Counted from the stretch's first letter, positions 11,728 to 27,000 are shown. The stretch is 64,000 nucleotides of DNA from Panonychus citri (GCF_014898815.1 NW_026515543.1:2728001-2792000), one strand, 5' to 3'. Notes: a model not told the origin generated them from the letters alone. Numbers and translations are program-made.

Positions 11728-14700
11728 TCATTTGCAGCCGAAATCTTGATAAGCTCTTGGATTGTTTTCTCGATCATGTAACCACCATTTATTTGATTTG
11801 GATTCGCATTCGATTGGATTTGAGTTCGGTGTTAGTGTGTCCATTAGATGGAGAGTATTGCCCATGGCGAGGAAAAGTCTGAACGGATCTTCGGGAACGT
11901 AGGTCATTTGATTTTGTTGAAGTTCCAATCGGACCTTTCGAGATTTGGGCTTGAGAAAAGCGTCCGAACGAATTTGATCTGCTTTCATTTTATTGTTTCG
12001 CAAATTAATTACCACTGGATTGGTGTTGTTTCGCTCCTCAATGAAAAAGGTTCCTCGAGTGATATAACCAAGTTGATTAAGTCTCATGTTGAGTAATTGA
12101 AGGTTGGCTAAATTAGCGAAACAATTATCTTGCACTTGCATGATTGCGTTATTGTGAAGGTACAAACGCTGAAGTGAGACCAGGTCGGAGAAAACGTTTT
12201 TCGGTATAAAGGTCAACTTATTTTGGAAAAGGTTGAGTATCTTAAGGTTAGAAAGTCCGACAAAAGTTTGACTGGACAAAGTGTAGATGTAATTATGTCC
12301 AAGATCGAGGTTGGTTAAATTGCGAAGATCTTTAAACGCTCGTTCAGCGATCACATTGATTGAATTAAGTCTCAGGTCAATTGTTCGTAGGTTTTTAAGT
12401 CCTTTAAAAGTGAACGGGTCAACCTTGGATATTGAATTAACACCTAATTTAAGCTCAGCTAAATTGGACAATGGGATGAAGATGTTACCGTTAAGTGTAC
12501 TGATCTTATTATTATAAAGGTCAAGTGAACTTAGTTCGGGTAGGCCGGTGAAAGCGTTTGGTGATATGTTGGCGATCTCGTTACCATTCAGGTCAAGAGT
12601 TTTCAAAGCTTTCAGTCCCTTTAAAAGGTCAGCATCAAGTCGGGCTAATTTATTATTACCCAAGGCCAATGATCGTAAACTATCAAATGGTTCAAAAACA
12701 TCCACCTCGATACTGTCGATCTTGTTATAACTTAAATCAAGCGATTCCAACTTTTGTAGGCCAAAAAACATATCCTTTTTTAGCTTGTGAATTGTGTTAC
12801 GAGATAGATCAAGATTTCGAAGCTCAATCAGATCACTTAAGCCCATCAGTTCAATGTCACGAATCTTATTGGCGACAAGATCAAGAGTCTTGAGATTATC
12901 AAGTCCAGTGAAAGTTTTACGAACAATTAACTCTAAATTGTTCTCATTTAAATATAATCCTTCGAGGTTGATTAATCCAGCGAAAGCTTCATTGTCGATA
13001 TATTCAATACGATTCTCAAGTAGATTGAGATATTTAAGGTTGGTCAACTTATCGAAAGCTCGAGAGGGAATCCGTTTGAGTTTATTTTTCGAAAGGTTCA
13101 AAGCTTTAAGTGAAATAACCGATTGTAAACATCGATCTGGAACTGATGAGATATTGTTATCGGACATATCGATAGACTGGATGGTCAATAGTCCATCGAA
13201 ACCATTATCACAAACGGTTGTAATCCTATTTGAACCAAGAGATAACTCTTGAAGTCCTCGAAGTTCATTGAAAGCATAACAAGCGATATCGGAGAGATTA
13301 TTTTTCTTTAGATTGAGAATATTTAAATTAGCGAGTCCAATGAAGGTTTCAGGGGAAATTGAATCGATATCATTGGCATCCAGGTCAAGAATAGTTAAAT
13401 TTTTAAGCTCTCGAAATAAACCCGAAGGTATATTGTGTAATTTATTACCGGACAAAGTGATCGTCTTGATATTTGCCAAATCACGGAATGAGGTTTCACA
13501 GATAAAGTTAATCTGATCGTACCAAAGTTCAAGAGTTTCAAGTTGCCTTAAATTTGAGAAAAGGTTACAGGTAATATTGGAAAGGTCAGTAAAGGCAATC
13601 TTGACCGCTGAAAGGTTAGGAATACGTTGGAAAGTGTCATCTTTCATGGTCAACATGGAGCCGCCATGAAAGGCCATCTCAAGCTTCTTGGGCACATAAC
13701 TTGAAGCCTTTTCAGCACAATAACGGTCAATAAAATTATAACCTGAATATAAGAGATAAAATTCAATTCAATTTATTAATTTCTCAAAGATAATAACAAT
13801 TGAATGGGGTTAAATGGTTAAGGGATAAAAGAGAAAGAGAAGAGAGAGAAAGATGATGATGAGGTTGAAGAAGATGAAGATCATCATGAAAGAGAAGAGG
13901 TAAAGATGGAGGATGAGATTCTTCATGTAATCAAATCATCTTAAAGATGGATGAACAAGAAACAAGAAATTCGGGTTGAATCAGGAAAAAAAGACACTTT
14001 TTTGCTTCTATTTAATATCGACATCGTTGGGGTCAAGTAATTAAATCATTTCGCTCAGAATGATTAACTTAATTCACTATTAACTCATCAAACAATCAAT
14101 TTAATCATCTACGAATACAATTGTTACCTCTATCTCCCTCTATCGTTTCATTTCATTGACAATTACAATTGACAAATCAACAGACTGATTAACTAACGTG
14201 AATGAATGAACAGTTAATTAACACCTTGGATTAATTTTGAGTTAATCTTTAATGAGACAAAGAGCTTAATTACTGATTGGTTAACAATTTAGAGCAAAAG
14301 TTTATTGTATTATCTGAAATTGTTTCCAATTAATTTGGTTTATATGGTCAATTGATTTGATTGTAGTAAAAATAATCTAAAGGTAATTAGATTAATTTAT
14401 TTTACCTTTGTTTAGGTTAATCGTTATAATCTTTCAGGTAAATCATTTAATTGGAGGATTTAGTTTAACCTTCAACTTATTAATTGTACCTGAAACTTTT
14501 TTCACAATTAACCTTCAATTTTGCTTCTGAATACTCATCATTAAAGTCAATCACAATTAGACAGTTGATAGTTAATTAATCTGAGTGTATGGATAGTAAG
14601 TTAATTGGTAAAAAAAAAAGGTCAAAACAACAAAGATGATTTAATTTAATCTCGACTAACATTTATCAGTGATTAACTAAATCGACCTTGATTATGAACA

Positions 14701-15174
14701 TTATTATAATGATTGACAAGATTAAAGCCCAAGGCGATTAAAACTAATTACTAATTATCAATAAGATTATCCCAATCCAACAAATTGTAAGAAAATGAAA
14801 CAATTTAAACATACAAGTGAACCTTGAATTAGATAATGAAATTAATTGAAACAACAACAACAACAACAACAATTTACAAACATTTGGATGGACAATTAAA
14901 CTTAATCCTATTCTTTGTTAATGTGATGATCACAATTAAAGATTGAGAGAGAGAGAGATGATATTAATTAGTCAGGATTAGAGATTAACTTACCTGAAGC
15001 TGATCCATTTACATTGATTCCATTACATGTAAATCTAATTGTTCCTAATTTATTTTGACATTCACATCCTGTTTGTGAGATAATACAATTAACTGGATTA
15101 AGAGAGATCAATAAAACACCAATGAAAAGTATAATTAACAAAAAGGGTAATTGATAGTTAATCAGGTTGACCAT
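11728..15174 (-). CDS. Secreted leucine-rich repeat protein (about 24 LRRs)
   Basis: Exons are complement 14994-15174 and 11728-13742, separated by a 1.25 kb intron in phase 1, giving 731 residues. The ATG at 15174 gives a signal peptide rich in L and I. A cysteine cap follows (QTGCECQNK, then FTCNG, then RYCAEKASS). About 24 repeats of the 24-residue type (LxxLxLxxNxIxxI) run almost to the end. The last, GTFFIEERNNTNP, has a short insert. A short tail with IECESK and DFGCK closes the solenoid. No membrane segment or GPI-type hydrophobic tail is visible, so the protein is probably secreted. Such arrays bind proteins or carbohydrates in adhesion or immunity. The family is too large to name an orthologue. 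Confidence 0.85.
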
Positions 15175-15548
15175 GACTCTACGGTCAACACACAATCACA
15201 CGGAGGTCAACGGAGGGTAACAACAAATAGATTTTGATAACTTTTTGATTGAGAAAAAGAAAAATTAAATTTCCTAATTCCTGGTTATGGTTAATTAGTA
15301 AACCACTAGAACAACTTAATCCAAATTAATTGTTGTTGACATTGATTACTTAAGTAGTGATGATAATGGTTAATCAACCAAAATTAAACAAATTGTGAAC
15401 AATTAATTTCCAATAAGTTAAGTGAGACTCAGAAAAAAATATTATCCTTGAAAATGTTGAATAAAAAAGTAACCAGAATAAAAAAATGAGATGATGAAGA
15501 TAAAATGAAGATGAATTCAGGGAAGTTACAAACTGGATAAACTTGATC

Positions 15549-15627
15549 ATCTTCATCCTCATCCTCATCCTCATCTTCATCTTCATCTTCATCCTCATCT
15601 TCATCTTCATCATCTTTATCCTCATCC
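15549..15627. repeat. TCATCC/TCATCT hexamer repeat
   Basis: About 75 bases of near-perfect TCNTCA-type hexamers. The minus-strand open frames that read Glu-Asp or Met-Lys/Arg repeats here are products of the repeat. Confidence 0.9.
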
Positions 15628-17701
15628 TTGTATTTAACCATCAACAAGATCATCTTTTACCTTTAATCAACTTCATCTGCTAATCATTTTGATGATGTTT
15701 TTTTTAACTAAATTATCAACTAATCAGCACTGGCCTTGATTGTCATTCAACTTAATCATCTTAATCGGCATCGTAATTAACTTAATCATCGTAATCAGCC
15801 TGGCTTCTGACCTCTTCTCATAGGATTTGATTTGTTAATTGCGATGATATAAAAAAAGGTAAAGAGCAAAACTAGTTTACTGTTTATTTATTGATTAGTA
15901 ATAATAATAACTGGTTAACTATTAACAGTTAACTGTTAACGGTTAATCAATTGAAATTTTCTCAATCTCTAATCAAGTTAAATTGCCTGGAACAGAATGA
16001 ACTAAATCAAATCAAATCAAATCAGTGTTTCGTGTTTTCTTGCAAAACTTTTTTTCATCTTTCTATTTAATTGGTTATTACTCAATGATGATCTAATTGA
16101 TTAAAATTAAATTTCATTCTAATCAGATGTATTGATATAAATACGATGTATTGATCATAATTAACTGATTAGTTGATGTAGTAAATTACAAGAGTTAATT
16201 CAATCAATATAATTAATTGCTCTTTATTTTGATCTTTTGTACTTTGATATTTGTATTAATATGTTTAATTGTTGCTGTTAATCAGTTTCAATTGTTGTGG
16301 TTTAATTTGTTGTAAAAGGAAAATTAATTGTAAATTAATCATGATTAACTTTTGTAACCTGATTCAAAATGAGTTACTGATTTGTAATAATTCAATCAAA
16401 TTGAGTTTTACCATTTTAATTGTGAGAAATAATAATAGAAATTTTTAATCAATAACTTAATTGTTTCAGTGTTAATTGTTGAGAGATTTAAGATGATGAT
16501 AATAATACAAATGAGCAGAAAATTAAACCTCAAATTAGAGTTACAATTGAATCGGACAATTAAAAAATAATAAAACAATTAATAGATTGTGAAAATGAAT
16601 GAGACAATTTGGTTTTGTTTCATATTTTCATTAGGTTGATAATTATCAAAGTTAATCAATGAAAGATTAAATCATTTACAATATGATGATTAAGGTGATA
16701 ATGATGAGATGATGATGACGGCACAAAGGGAGAGAGTGAGAGAGTTGATCCTCAACAATTAATCCAAATCATGAATGAATTTCATCATTTATTCATAAAT
16801 ATCATAAACATTTTCAATCTTATCCTTTTTGTTTCAACAATTAAATCAAACAGCATCTTGATTACAATAAGAAACCAGATTAAGAATCTAATTAAACTAA
16901 ATTGTTGTCATTCTTTACTGATCCTTTTTCCCTTCCTTAGATAAGATTAACATCTCCTGAGTTAATTATAATTACAATTAATTTACATAATTGTTTCTCC
17001 TTCACATTTGTGACAATATAATTTTCACCATTGATCCAATTGATTGAGACAAAAACAAAAGTGTTAATTGTAAATTTCATTGGTAAATAAATATTCAAAT
17101 TTCTCTTTGATTGTTAATTGTTGTTGCTGCTTATTCCAGGAACATGGACCACGCGGGTTAATTGTTGATAATGATGACAATCAAATTATGATAATGTCTT
17201 TGATTATGATGATACATTCACCAATGGATTGAAAAAAAAAGTTGATAAAATTGCATCAGAAAAACAAATTGAAATGAAAAGGGTTATAATCTGGTAATGA
17301 ATCACTAATGAGTCTGATGCGTATTTGATTGTTGGTTAATTGTAACAAAATATTAGTGATTAACGATGATCTGAAACAACAGTTTGATGATTAGATGGAA
17401 ATTTGAAAAATGATGAAATTCCGGTGATGAGATTGTTTTACCATAGAAATGAAAGGTTCTCATCATGAACCACATTTTCGAAATGTCCAATGTCCAGTCT
17501 CTTGATTCTTTTGAAATTTTCTTCGTTAATTACATTAAAAAATTCGTTAATCATCAAATTAGTTGGTTCAAAATGATTAATCTTAAACTATCACAGACAA
17601 AAGAAAAAGACAGAGAAAGAAACTCGTGGACTTGGTCATCATGTTTATTTGTTTTCCCATGTGAATAGAAGATGAAAATTGATTGATTGATTATAATCTT
17701 T

Positions 17702-17775
17702 GATGGAGATGAAGATGAAGATGAAGATGAAGATGAAGATGAAGATGAAGATGGTGATGATGGTGATGATGATGG
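17702..17775. repeat. GATGAA / GATGGT repeat
   Basis: About nine copies of GAAGAT followed by GATGGT units. Simple repeat without coding support. Confidence 0.9.
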
Positions 17776-18227
17776 GAAGCATAGCTCGATATATATCAGC
17801 TGTAATCAAAACACCTAAGGTGCTTTGTGTACACAATTAAATGAGTTAAATCAACAATCTTATATAATTTTCATCTTTTGATTGTCTCATCTTTGTATGA
17901 CAAAGAGAAAGGGAGAAGAGACAATCAATTGTTTCATTTTTACAATTAAAGATAATATAAAAAATGTTTTTCTTTCTTAATGAATAATTTTCCATAAATT
18001 CTTTTCCTCTATTAATAACAATTGATTATTATTCTTGAATGATTAGGCTTTTCCGGGGCTTGTTCGTTGTTCCTTAAATATAAAAGTTTCCTTGGTATAA
18101 ACATCCATTTCATCATTTAACTTTCTTCAAGCGTTTTCAAGGGTTTTAAGGCTAAATTGTTGTTGTTGTTGTTGCTTTTTGGTGATTGGGATAATGACGA
18201 TGATAATGATGATGATGATGATGATGA

Positions 18228-20249
18228 TTAAAGTCTCAATTTAGATGTTAATATGTCATTGTAAACATTTTCATCTATACGAATGTATTTATCTTGAGAT
18301 GAATCCAGAACGTAAAGTGGATCTTTAACAATCTGAGGATTATAACCTTCTTTGGAAAATTTTGTTTTGGTCAATTTGTGAGTTCCCGTGGTTTCCATTT
18401 GAGAGGCGATTCTGACCATCACGGGAATTGAGAAAGAGGGTAAAACTTTGTGCATCTTATGTAGGGTATCATCAAGATCAAGTTGATTATCGTTACCATG
18501 GATAACAACCATTCCAGCTTTACCTTCACAACCGGGAATATCAACACCATAGACAACACAATCAGTTAACTCTAATATATTTGATATAACAGATTCCACC
18601 TCTGAAGTAGATACATTTTCACCCTTCCAACGGAAAGTGTCACCGGTACGATCTTTAAAGTATAAATAACCATTGATATCCATATAAAGAAGATCACCAG
18701 AGAGAAAGGCTGAATCTCCTTTACGGAAAACATCATGAACTATTTTCTTTTTTGATGCTTCAGAATCAACGTAACCATCAAATGCCCTGGAGGGATCAGA
18801 TTCTATTATTTTTCCAACAAATTCACCACATTCACCACCTTGACAAAGGACACATAAACCATTGGCATCTCTTACAGGTTCATTTGTACTCTCATCGATT
18901 TTAATCAGGGCCACAGGATAAATTCCAGGTAATATTCGTGAGATGAATCCACAGGAACCTTCCTGATTATCGACATTGACTGAAAGATTGAAAAAGAAAA
19001 AGAAAAAAAAATTAAATTAATCATCAATCACTTTGAAATCAATGAAAACATTCAATGTCAAATGTAATTAAATTGTGAAATAAATAATTGATCAGATTGT
19101 ATTATCAACTGATCAACTCGATTAAATGTCCAAAAGCATTACTAGAATTGTAAATTGAGTGATTTTGTTAACTAATGTGCTTTAAAATCATTGAAACAAA
19201 ATTTACAATTTAATTAATATGAATGAGAAACAAAATTGATTCACAATCAATTTAATCATCAAATTTAATTGCTCATTTTTCAATCTGTTGTTATTGGTTT
19301 CAGGCAAGGACAAAGACAATAGTGTTAACATGTAAAAATCATTGGGAAATTAATTTTTCTTAAAAATCAATGACACACACTAATCAAGGTAACAATTTGT
19401 CCAGCAATTAAGTATATTAACAATTTAGGATGATGATTTAAGAGGAAAGTCAATATCGTGATGACAATGAAGATAATAATAAACACTGTTTGTGGTCAAC
19501 CGGTTTTTACAATACTATTAATTAATTGAAAGAACAAAATTATTTAAATTGTTGATTGATTGTTAAAGATTATTAAGTTCCTTTTAAGATTATTTGAATT
19601 ATCGAAACAGTGTTGAAAATTAACTTTTTTTCTCAACAATTAACTGAATAATAAAATATAATAATAAAGTTTTTCAAATGAGTAGAAAATTTTTCATTAT
19701 CTTTCCTAATTGAATTATTTAGTTAATTTGATTGGGAGAAAAGCTTCTTACTTAAATTGTAAGTTACAATTTGCTGCCCTGTAGATTGACCTAAATTGTT
19801 GTTGTGAAAATTAAATTTAAATTTAAATTAAACTGAGATTAAACATGTGAAAGGTCATCAGAAATTAAGATTGATTTAACTGTATTAATAGTCGAGTGTT
19901 AAAGTTCATTAATGATGAAATCAAGAAGAAAGAAATTAATTGTTGTTTATATGTGAAAGATAAATTGAAAAAAAAAACTTTGAACGGTCAAGAAAAAAAT
20001 CTAATAATCAATATTCAGATGACCAGTAAAAGTTAATCAAGAAAAAGGTAACTATAGCCCATTGATTGTATTATTATTGTTGTGTTTATATGAGTAAAAT
20101 AACTGAAAAGCCTGAGGGTTTAACCTGAACCAGAGCTGAAAAGCTTAATGACCGATCTGATCTGATCGCTGATCTTGAAATTAAATATCATGAATTTATA
20201 TTAGAGACTGTTGGTTCTTATGTTGATAATCATTGAAGAAAAATAACAT

Positions 20250-20294
<45 letters not shown>

Positions 20295-23200
20295 TAAAAT
20301 AAATGGCCTGAGGAAAGGTTAAGGATGAATTAAGAAAGATTGTTGTGAAATGATACTCGTGTTTAGGTGAGTTCGCATTAAAAGTGTACGTGTTAATGGC
20401 GAGAGGGAAAAAGTCAAACATCACCTTCACTATTTACACTTTCACTTTCTCTCTCTCTCTCTCTCTCAGTGGTCAATTGGTAACCTTTTAAATGATTGTT
20501 TTCAATTCATCATCATAACTTTTTTATTTTTTTCCTTCTTTCATTTTTAAACATCTTTCTCTCTCTCTCTCTCTCTCTCTTGATCCTTTCAACAAAAAAA
20601 TCTCCTCTCTGTCCACCACTTAACTCGAAGTTAAAGTTAATTGTTATTGTAATTGATTGAAACTTTTAAATTGTTTACTATTTTGTTAGCTGGTTACGAA
20701 GTTTACTCTTTGTTCACATTTACTTTTCTGCCTGTAATTATTACCTCAAGTCTCTAAATTGATGTGTTTACTTGAACTATTTGATTAATCAAATAATTTT
20801 TTCTATTGTTTTCGATTTCTATTATAATAATAAGTTAATAGTTGTTTCTTTGAATAAGAATGTAAAATTAAAATATAAGAAATAAGAGATAAATAATAGA
20901 GAAATAAGCAAGAATTAGTCGAACTTGATTTACTGGATGTTGATCAATTAAATAAACCTGATAATCAGAAAATTAATTTAACATGTAAAATCTAACAACA
21001 CGTAATCATTGGTAAGTATTTGCTATAAAGATCGTTGTTTATCCGATTAACTAGAAAAAGTTAACAACATTACCTTACACACAAAACATGATCAAATGAG
21101 ATCTAATTAATGTGATAATTGTACTTACTGACGTTGGCATTTCCTTCGGTAGAACCATAAAATTCACCGATTCGATTGACATTAAATCGTTTAGCAAATT
21201 GTGACCAAATTTTGGGTCTTAATCCATTACCAAACATAAGAGTTACATTGTGCTGAGAATCAGTTGGCTTTGGATTTTGGGCAAGAAGATATCGACAAAT
21301 TTCACCAATATATTGTGCAGCCTGAAGTAAAAGTGATTATAATTTAGTCAGTAAACTATTAGATACATTGTACATGATTGATTGATGGAGTCAGTTATTA
21401 TCAAGAAAAGAAATGATTACTGAAAAGCAATCAAGTTTCCGTGGTTCGTTAACATGTTGAAATCACCATGTTAAACAAGGAAATATTCAGACTGAATTAT
21501 CATCATGACCATCGTCATAATCATCATTATCATCATAACCTTTTTTAACTTTCACTTTTACAGTTTTAATACTAGTTGTAACTCTCCTTCTTCATCTTAT
21601 TCATGCCTCTCTCTCTCTCTCTCTATCCCGCCTTTTCAGGTTTCCCTTTTTTAGATACACGCACACATAGAATGATGATAATGATGATCATCATGATGAT
21701 GGTTCATTAAGTATGAAGACACTCACCGTGCATTTGTATTTTATACAATCAGTCCAAAACTTAGAGGCTGAAAATTTAGCTCTAAGGGCAATGGTATCGC
21801 CAAAAATTAAACATTGACAGGTTCCTAAGGAGCCACCAGCTAAGTGATAAAGCGGAAGACAATTGTAAATAACTTCATTTGGACGGAATCCAATTAGATT
21901 TCGTAGAGCAGCTCCCATCCAATAGTAACGAATATGTTTGATTATAGCAGCTTTGGGTAATCCAGTTGTTCCAGAGGTATAAATGTAAAATAAACGATCT
22001 ATTCACAGAGACAGAGAAAAAAGAACAATCAATTAATCATCATGAAGAGAAAAAAAGTTAGAAATTCACATTACAATGTAAATTAGTTAAATGATTTCAA
22101 GAATTATTGATTTCTTTTCTTCGTCTTCGTCATATGGTGATGATCATTTAGCAAATTGATATTGAACAAATAAAGAGATTTTGGTAAATAGTAGGAAAGA
22201 TTAGATTAATCTAGTGGCTTAGAATCATTTAAAATGCTTAATGATGAATTAAAATTAAGATGATAACAACAATTTGCGTGTTCAATTCAGTAACAATTAT
22301 GGACTTTGAAGATATGTAATTTTTCTTGTCAAACAATTACCTCCCTTTTACTTTGCTCACTTAATAATAATGTTCAAATCTAATCGATAAGAGCAAGAAT
22401 AAAACATTAATACTGAATGAATGAATAAATGAATTAAAGTAATCATTTTGTAAATAAATGTACTAGTATAACGATGTAATAATAATAATGATACATCAAC
22501 ATGATTTGTTTACTTTTCAATAACTCATATGTTAACAGCTAATTTGAAACAAGCTCGTGTAATAATCAATGAAAATATTAATCATTATCATCACTAATTG
22601 GCTTGATTATTTTATCACAATTGATGTTTCAAGTTTTTGTTGATGTGCGAAAGAGACAGATAGAGATTATTATTATTCAGCTGATTCAGCTGATTCATCT
22701 CTATCTTTTTTTTACTCTTTTACCAATTAACTTTTCTATTCCCATGTCATTATCAACTTGACGAAATTGTTATTGCTGATTTTTGATTCAATTGATAGAA
22801 TAAATTACCATTGAAATTTCCTTTCCAAACAGTTGATGGAAGTGAAAGTGAACTTTCTTCTATTAGATTATGTAAAGGTTTCGCTGAGATAATTTTGGAA
22901 TCAAATTTTCCTAGGCATAGGTATTGCATTCCCTCTCGATTCTTATCCAAGGTTGGTGCGATTTCTTCGATTGCTGTAAAAATTGAGAGAGAAAGAGATT
23001 GTATTAGTAGTAATTCTTTAGAGAGAGAGAGAGAGAGAGAGAGAGAGTAATTTAGTAAGAAACAAAATACACGAATTGACAATTTAACATTTTATCAATT
23101 GTACCTAACGAAGCGAGATGAAGGTTGAGGTAAGCACTGAGAGAAAAGAGTTGCATTTAAATCAAGTCAACCGGACAAATAATAACAACACAAGTTGAGT

Positions 23201-24024
23201 TGATAATTAGTCTTATCTTTGTTAAAATCGAACTTTTTATGTCTTTCTATCTTTCTCTCATTAATGGCATGATTATAATACCTGATTGTTGTTATTATTT
23301 CACAAGCTTGAAGACTTGTGGGTGAAATTAAAAGAATTTTAAAAAGGCGAAAGAGGAAAAAAGAGAGAAATTGAAAAAATTGATAAGCCCGAGGCTTTTT
23401 TTCAGTTTTTCTTTTTCTTTTTCTTTTTCCCTCTTCATCATTTTCATATATCATCATGATCATCTTACCTTTTGAGAGTTCAGGTGTAAAAATGACAGCT
23501 CTACATTTGACAACAGTAATGGAATGGACTAAGGTGTCCAGACGGAGATTGGCATTAATCAGAGCGGTAATTATTCCTGCTTTAGATAATCCCAACCAAA
23601 GGGCTATGAATTCTGGACGTGAATCCATGAAAAGGGCAACCTCTTGACCTGGTTGATAACCTAAATCAAGGAAAGTGTTGGCCACTTTATTTGAATAATT
23701 GTCAAGATCTTTGAAGGTCCACACTTGATCTTCAAACAGGATTGCAGGTCGATTAGGATGTCTTTTAACCGTTTGTAGGAACAATTGAGGTATCGTGGAA
23801 TTGTTTTTCTTAATCAGGTAAAGAGCAACTTTGGTCTTAATTAAACGGTAAAGACTTTTCAAATCACGAGAAGCGGTGTTGATGATGATTTTAAGAAAAT
23901 TCCGACCACCGCTGATAATGTAAAGAGCCATTAGGAAGAAAAGTGTCTTCCAAAGACCAATAAAAACACCTATGGAACATGCCACTAGAAAGATGACTTT
24001 TAGATTATTGATTTTAGCGTACAT
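18228..24024 (-). CDS. SLC27A4-like: Long-chain fatty acid transport protein (FATP/SLC27A1-4 type)
   Basis: Takes up long-chain fatty acids and activates them to acyl-CoA at the plasma or ER membrane. Exons are complement 23469-24024, 22809-22973, 21727-21998, 21129-21321 and 18228-18979, all in phase, giving 645 residues (mammalian FATP4 has 643). The start is the ATG at 24024. A hydrophobic N-terminus (about residues 10-40) is the usual FATP membrane anchor. The AMP-binding motif YIYTSGTTGLPK lies near residue 245, then YHLAGG, EFYGSTEGNANV and GDLLYMDINGYLYFKDR. The FATP signature DTFRWKGENVSTSEVE is near residue 515, and the end reads VKDPLYVLD. All catalytic motifs are intact. Intron 4 is 2.1 kb and holds GA repeats. 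Confidence 0.95.
20252..20292. repeat. (GA)n repeat in FATP intron 4
   Basis: About 20 GA units, with CT tracts following near 20450 and 20560. Confidence 0.95.
23021..23047. repeat. (GA)n repeat in FATP intron 1
   Basis: About 13 GA units close to the acceptor side of the FATP intron. They read as a CT tract on the gene strand, so they could act as a pyrimidine-rich splicing element. Confidence 0.9.
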
Positions 24025-27000
24025 GGTGATTGTGTGTATATGAGATGATGAGATAACAGTAAAAACGAGAAGAGAATAATAAAAAAATATCAACAATGAA
24101 TGAACAAGGATGAGAAGGTGTTGGTGATAAAATGTTGCTGATGGAAAATGACAATGATGATTTTGATGATACAAAATGAGTTGGAGAGACAAAACCCTTA
24201 ATTAACTCAGAAAATGAAACAAATTGAGACAATAATCGAAGAAAAGAATATGAAACAGATGCTTTTCAATGATCCAGAAAGAATTTTTCTTCTCCAAAGA
24301 TTACAAGAGACACCGGAGAAAAGAATAGAATTTTTTTTGTTGGAAAATTAATCCCAAGTAAACAAATTTGACTGTACAACTATGAAAAGACCATGAAACC
24401 AGGTAATTATTTCCAAATTGATTATCAATAGTCTTAAAGTAGAATATAGATGATTGTTATTGGTATTTGATGTTTAAACAGAGAAACAATTAAAATAATT
24501 AGTAACACAAAACAGAGATTATAAAAGAAACACTAATTTTCTCAATGAAGAAAAATTCTCATGTGTTGATGTTGAGAGTGAAAAATGTTTCCATTTATAA
24601 AACATTCAAGAGAAAAAGAGAATAACTAAAAAATGATAAAGCAAAAAAAGAAATTAAACACAATCAACTAATCATTTGTTTACACCATTCACAGGTAATC
24701 ATAATTGACTTGTAACAATTAATAAATAAAATAACACAATCAAGAGATAATTAAACCAACTAAACAAAAATCAAATTCACTTTTTACTTTCAACCAACAA
24801 AAAGGAAACTCCCCTTTTCCCAAATTCGCCCACAGATGGAGCCACCTAAATTCTAAGCGCCATCTGGTGAGAAGCCGAAAAAAAAATCGAAAATTAAAAT
24901 TTACCTTTAATTTGATTATCGATCGATTTTAATTGTACAATTTAATGTGAATTATTTTCTATTAAATTTAATGGAATCCAATTTGTGGTGGAAATTTTTC
25001 TCTATTACTACAATTGACTTTCATTGGGAATGAAAGGGAAAAAAAGTGAGAATTCCAGTGTCAATGGGTAAACGTAATGATGGTGAACAATTAAGTAAAT
25101 CAATTAACAAGAAATTTCCAGTTTAACTAGACTTTGTTTCCAATGGTAAATTGTAAATGTCTTGGAGCGATTTAAGTTGATTACATGATGAGATAATTTT
25201 CCATTGGAATGTAATTAAAAGTCAAATGGGAAATCCCAAACAATGTTACTGACCAAGGATAACAATCAATGTCTCTCATGAATTGACCTCTAAAGGTTGA
25301 GACAAATTTGATTAACTAAATTAGTTGATTACCTTTTCCCTTTCCCTTTGCCTGATTGTTTGTTTATCTCTGAGTTTTATATTCAATCAGAATTGGAAAT
25401 TGTTTCTCTCATTCTCAAAGTCACCAAACCTCATCTTCACTGATTAAGATACTTGGTGAGTGATTTAAGTTTGCAAAACGAAAGCAATCAAATCAAGTGG
25501 AAAATCTTGAAGAAAATTATAATTACACTTAATTGTAAACTTTACGCTGATCAAAGTCATTGCCTCTCAATCCCAAAATTCTGGAAAACTGGTTGAATCA
25601 TTTGCCCTCAGGCAGTTTGATGATTTGTTGCAACATTTTCTACCTCACATTTATTATCATCCCAATCGATACTAATTATGATTAAAGCTAATCATTTGGA
25701 ACCTTAAATGATAATCAAATCAACAGAGAAACTTGTATTGAAGAGTTAATATTGTTAATTAATTGATTCCATTCAACAATTAACAACTAAATTAACCGTT
25801 AATCCATTTTGTTTACGGGAAAATTAACCTTCAACTCTATTAGTTGAATGAATTTGATTTAATCAACCAAATAAACTGAATTAAAATTAATCATCAATAC
25901 CAAATGATGAACATGCTAATAAATATTCAAATTAATCTGACAATCAGCAACAATTAAAACAATTTAACAACTCAATCCATTTTGTTTACTATTAATATCT
26001 CAAAACAAGACAATTGATTAACTAACAATTCAATAATTATGCTGATAATTATTACAATTAACAGATTTAAACCTGATTGACACGCTATTGATTGATTATA
26101 ATCAATTGCGTGTATTAAGTCAATTAAGGTAATTGTTAACACTAATTGTTAATCAACTTGTTTGAAAATGTCAATTTTTAATCACAGTTATTGATTTGAT
26201 TACTTTTCAATTAATTTCAAATAACAAAATTGTTACTTAATCATTTGAATTACTGGTAACTTAATTAACTTTTGTTGTTCACAACTCTTACAATTAGATT
26301 AATAGATTTGACAGTTTTACAAGATTAACTAATTGCTGAACAATTGTTATCGTGATTAATAATTAATCTTCTTAACAATTAAATATTAAATGGTAACTAA
26401 TCAACTTCCTACTAACTTTTACTCTCATTTTAATCAGGAAATATAAATTCAATGATTTACTGATTAGTTACTTTTAATTTAAATTAACAATACAATTGAT
26501 CAACTGGTCAATTGGTTATGTTAACAATCAATCAATTGTTTAATCAAGAAACAATTGTTAATCACAATGGAGGTAAATCAACTTGACCCATTGAAGAAAA
26601 CACAACAAATTCAATTTTGGACTTGCAATTGTCCATTAACAATTAACTTGATCACTTGGCCTCGATTTTAATTGTTGAACAATTTTTTTCAACAATTCAT
26701 CTATTGATATTAACCCTTTTGATTAACTAATCTAATTGACGTTTCTAATTTGTAATAATTAACTGATCATCATTGTAACTTTGCACCTAACTGTTAATTG
26801 GTTGATAATTAAAACTCATTTGATGATTAAATCAATTAAATCCATTAGTATCATTAACTAATTGCCTTAATAATCACCAATTGATTAAGCATAATTTTCC
26901 AACGATCTCTGATCACAATAATTGAAAAGTTAATTGTTATTATATTCAACTATTAACAACTATCAATAAATATTTAAATTGTCAATTTTATTTACAATTA

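Larger units (their letters stand above)
15175..18227. other. 3 kb intergenic region with simple repeats
   Basis: AT-rich DNA between the LRR start and the FATP stop. It holds the two trinucleotide-type repeats listed separately and many CAATTAA words. No supported exon. Confidence 0.6.

Noticed and set aside
12548..13252. Plus-strand open frames across the LRR gene
   Set aside because: Antisense shadows of the repetitive LRR coding sequence.
15374..15653. Minus-strand frames coding Glu-Asp or Met-Lys/Arg repeats
   Set aside because: Entirely produced by the TCATCC/TCATCT hexamer repeat; no splice or start support.
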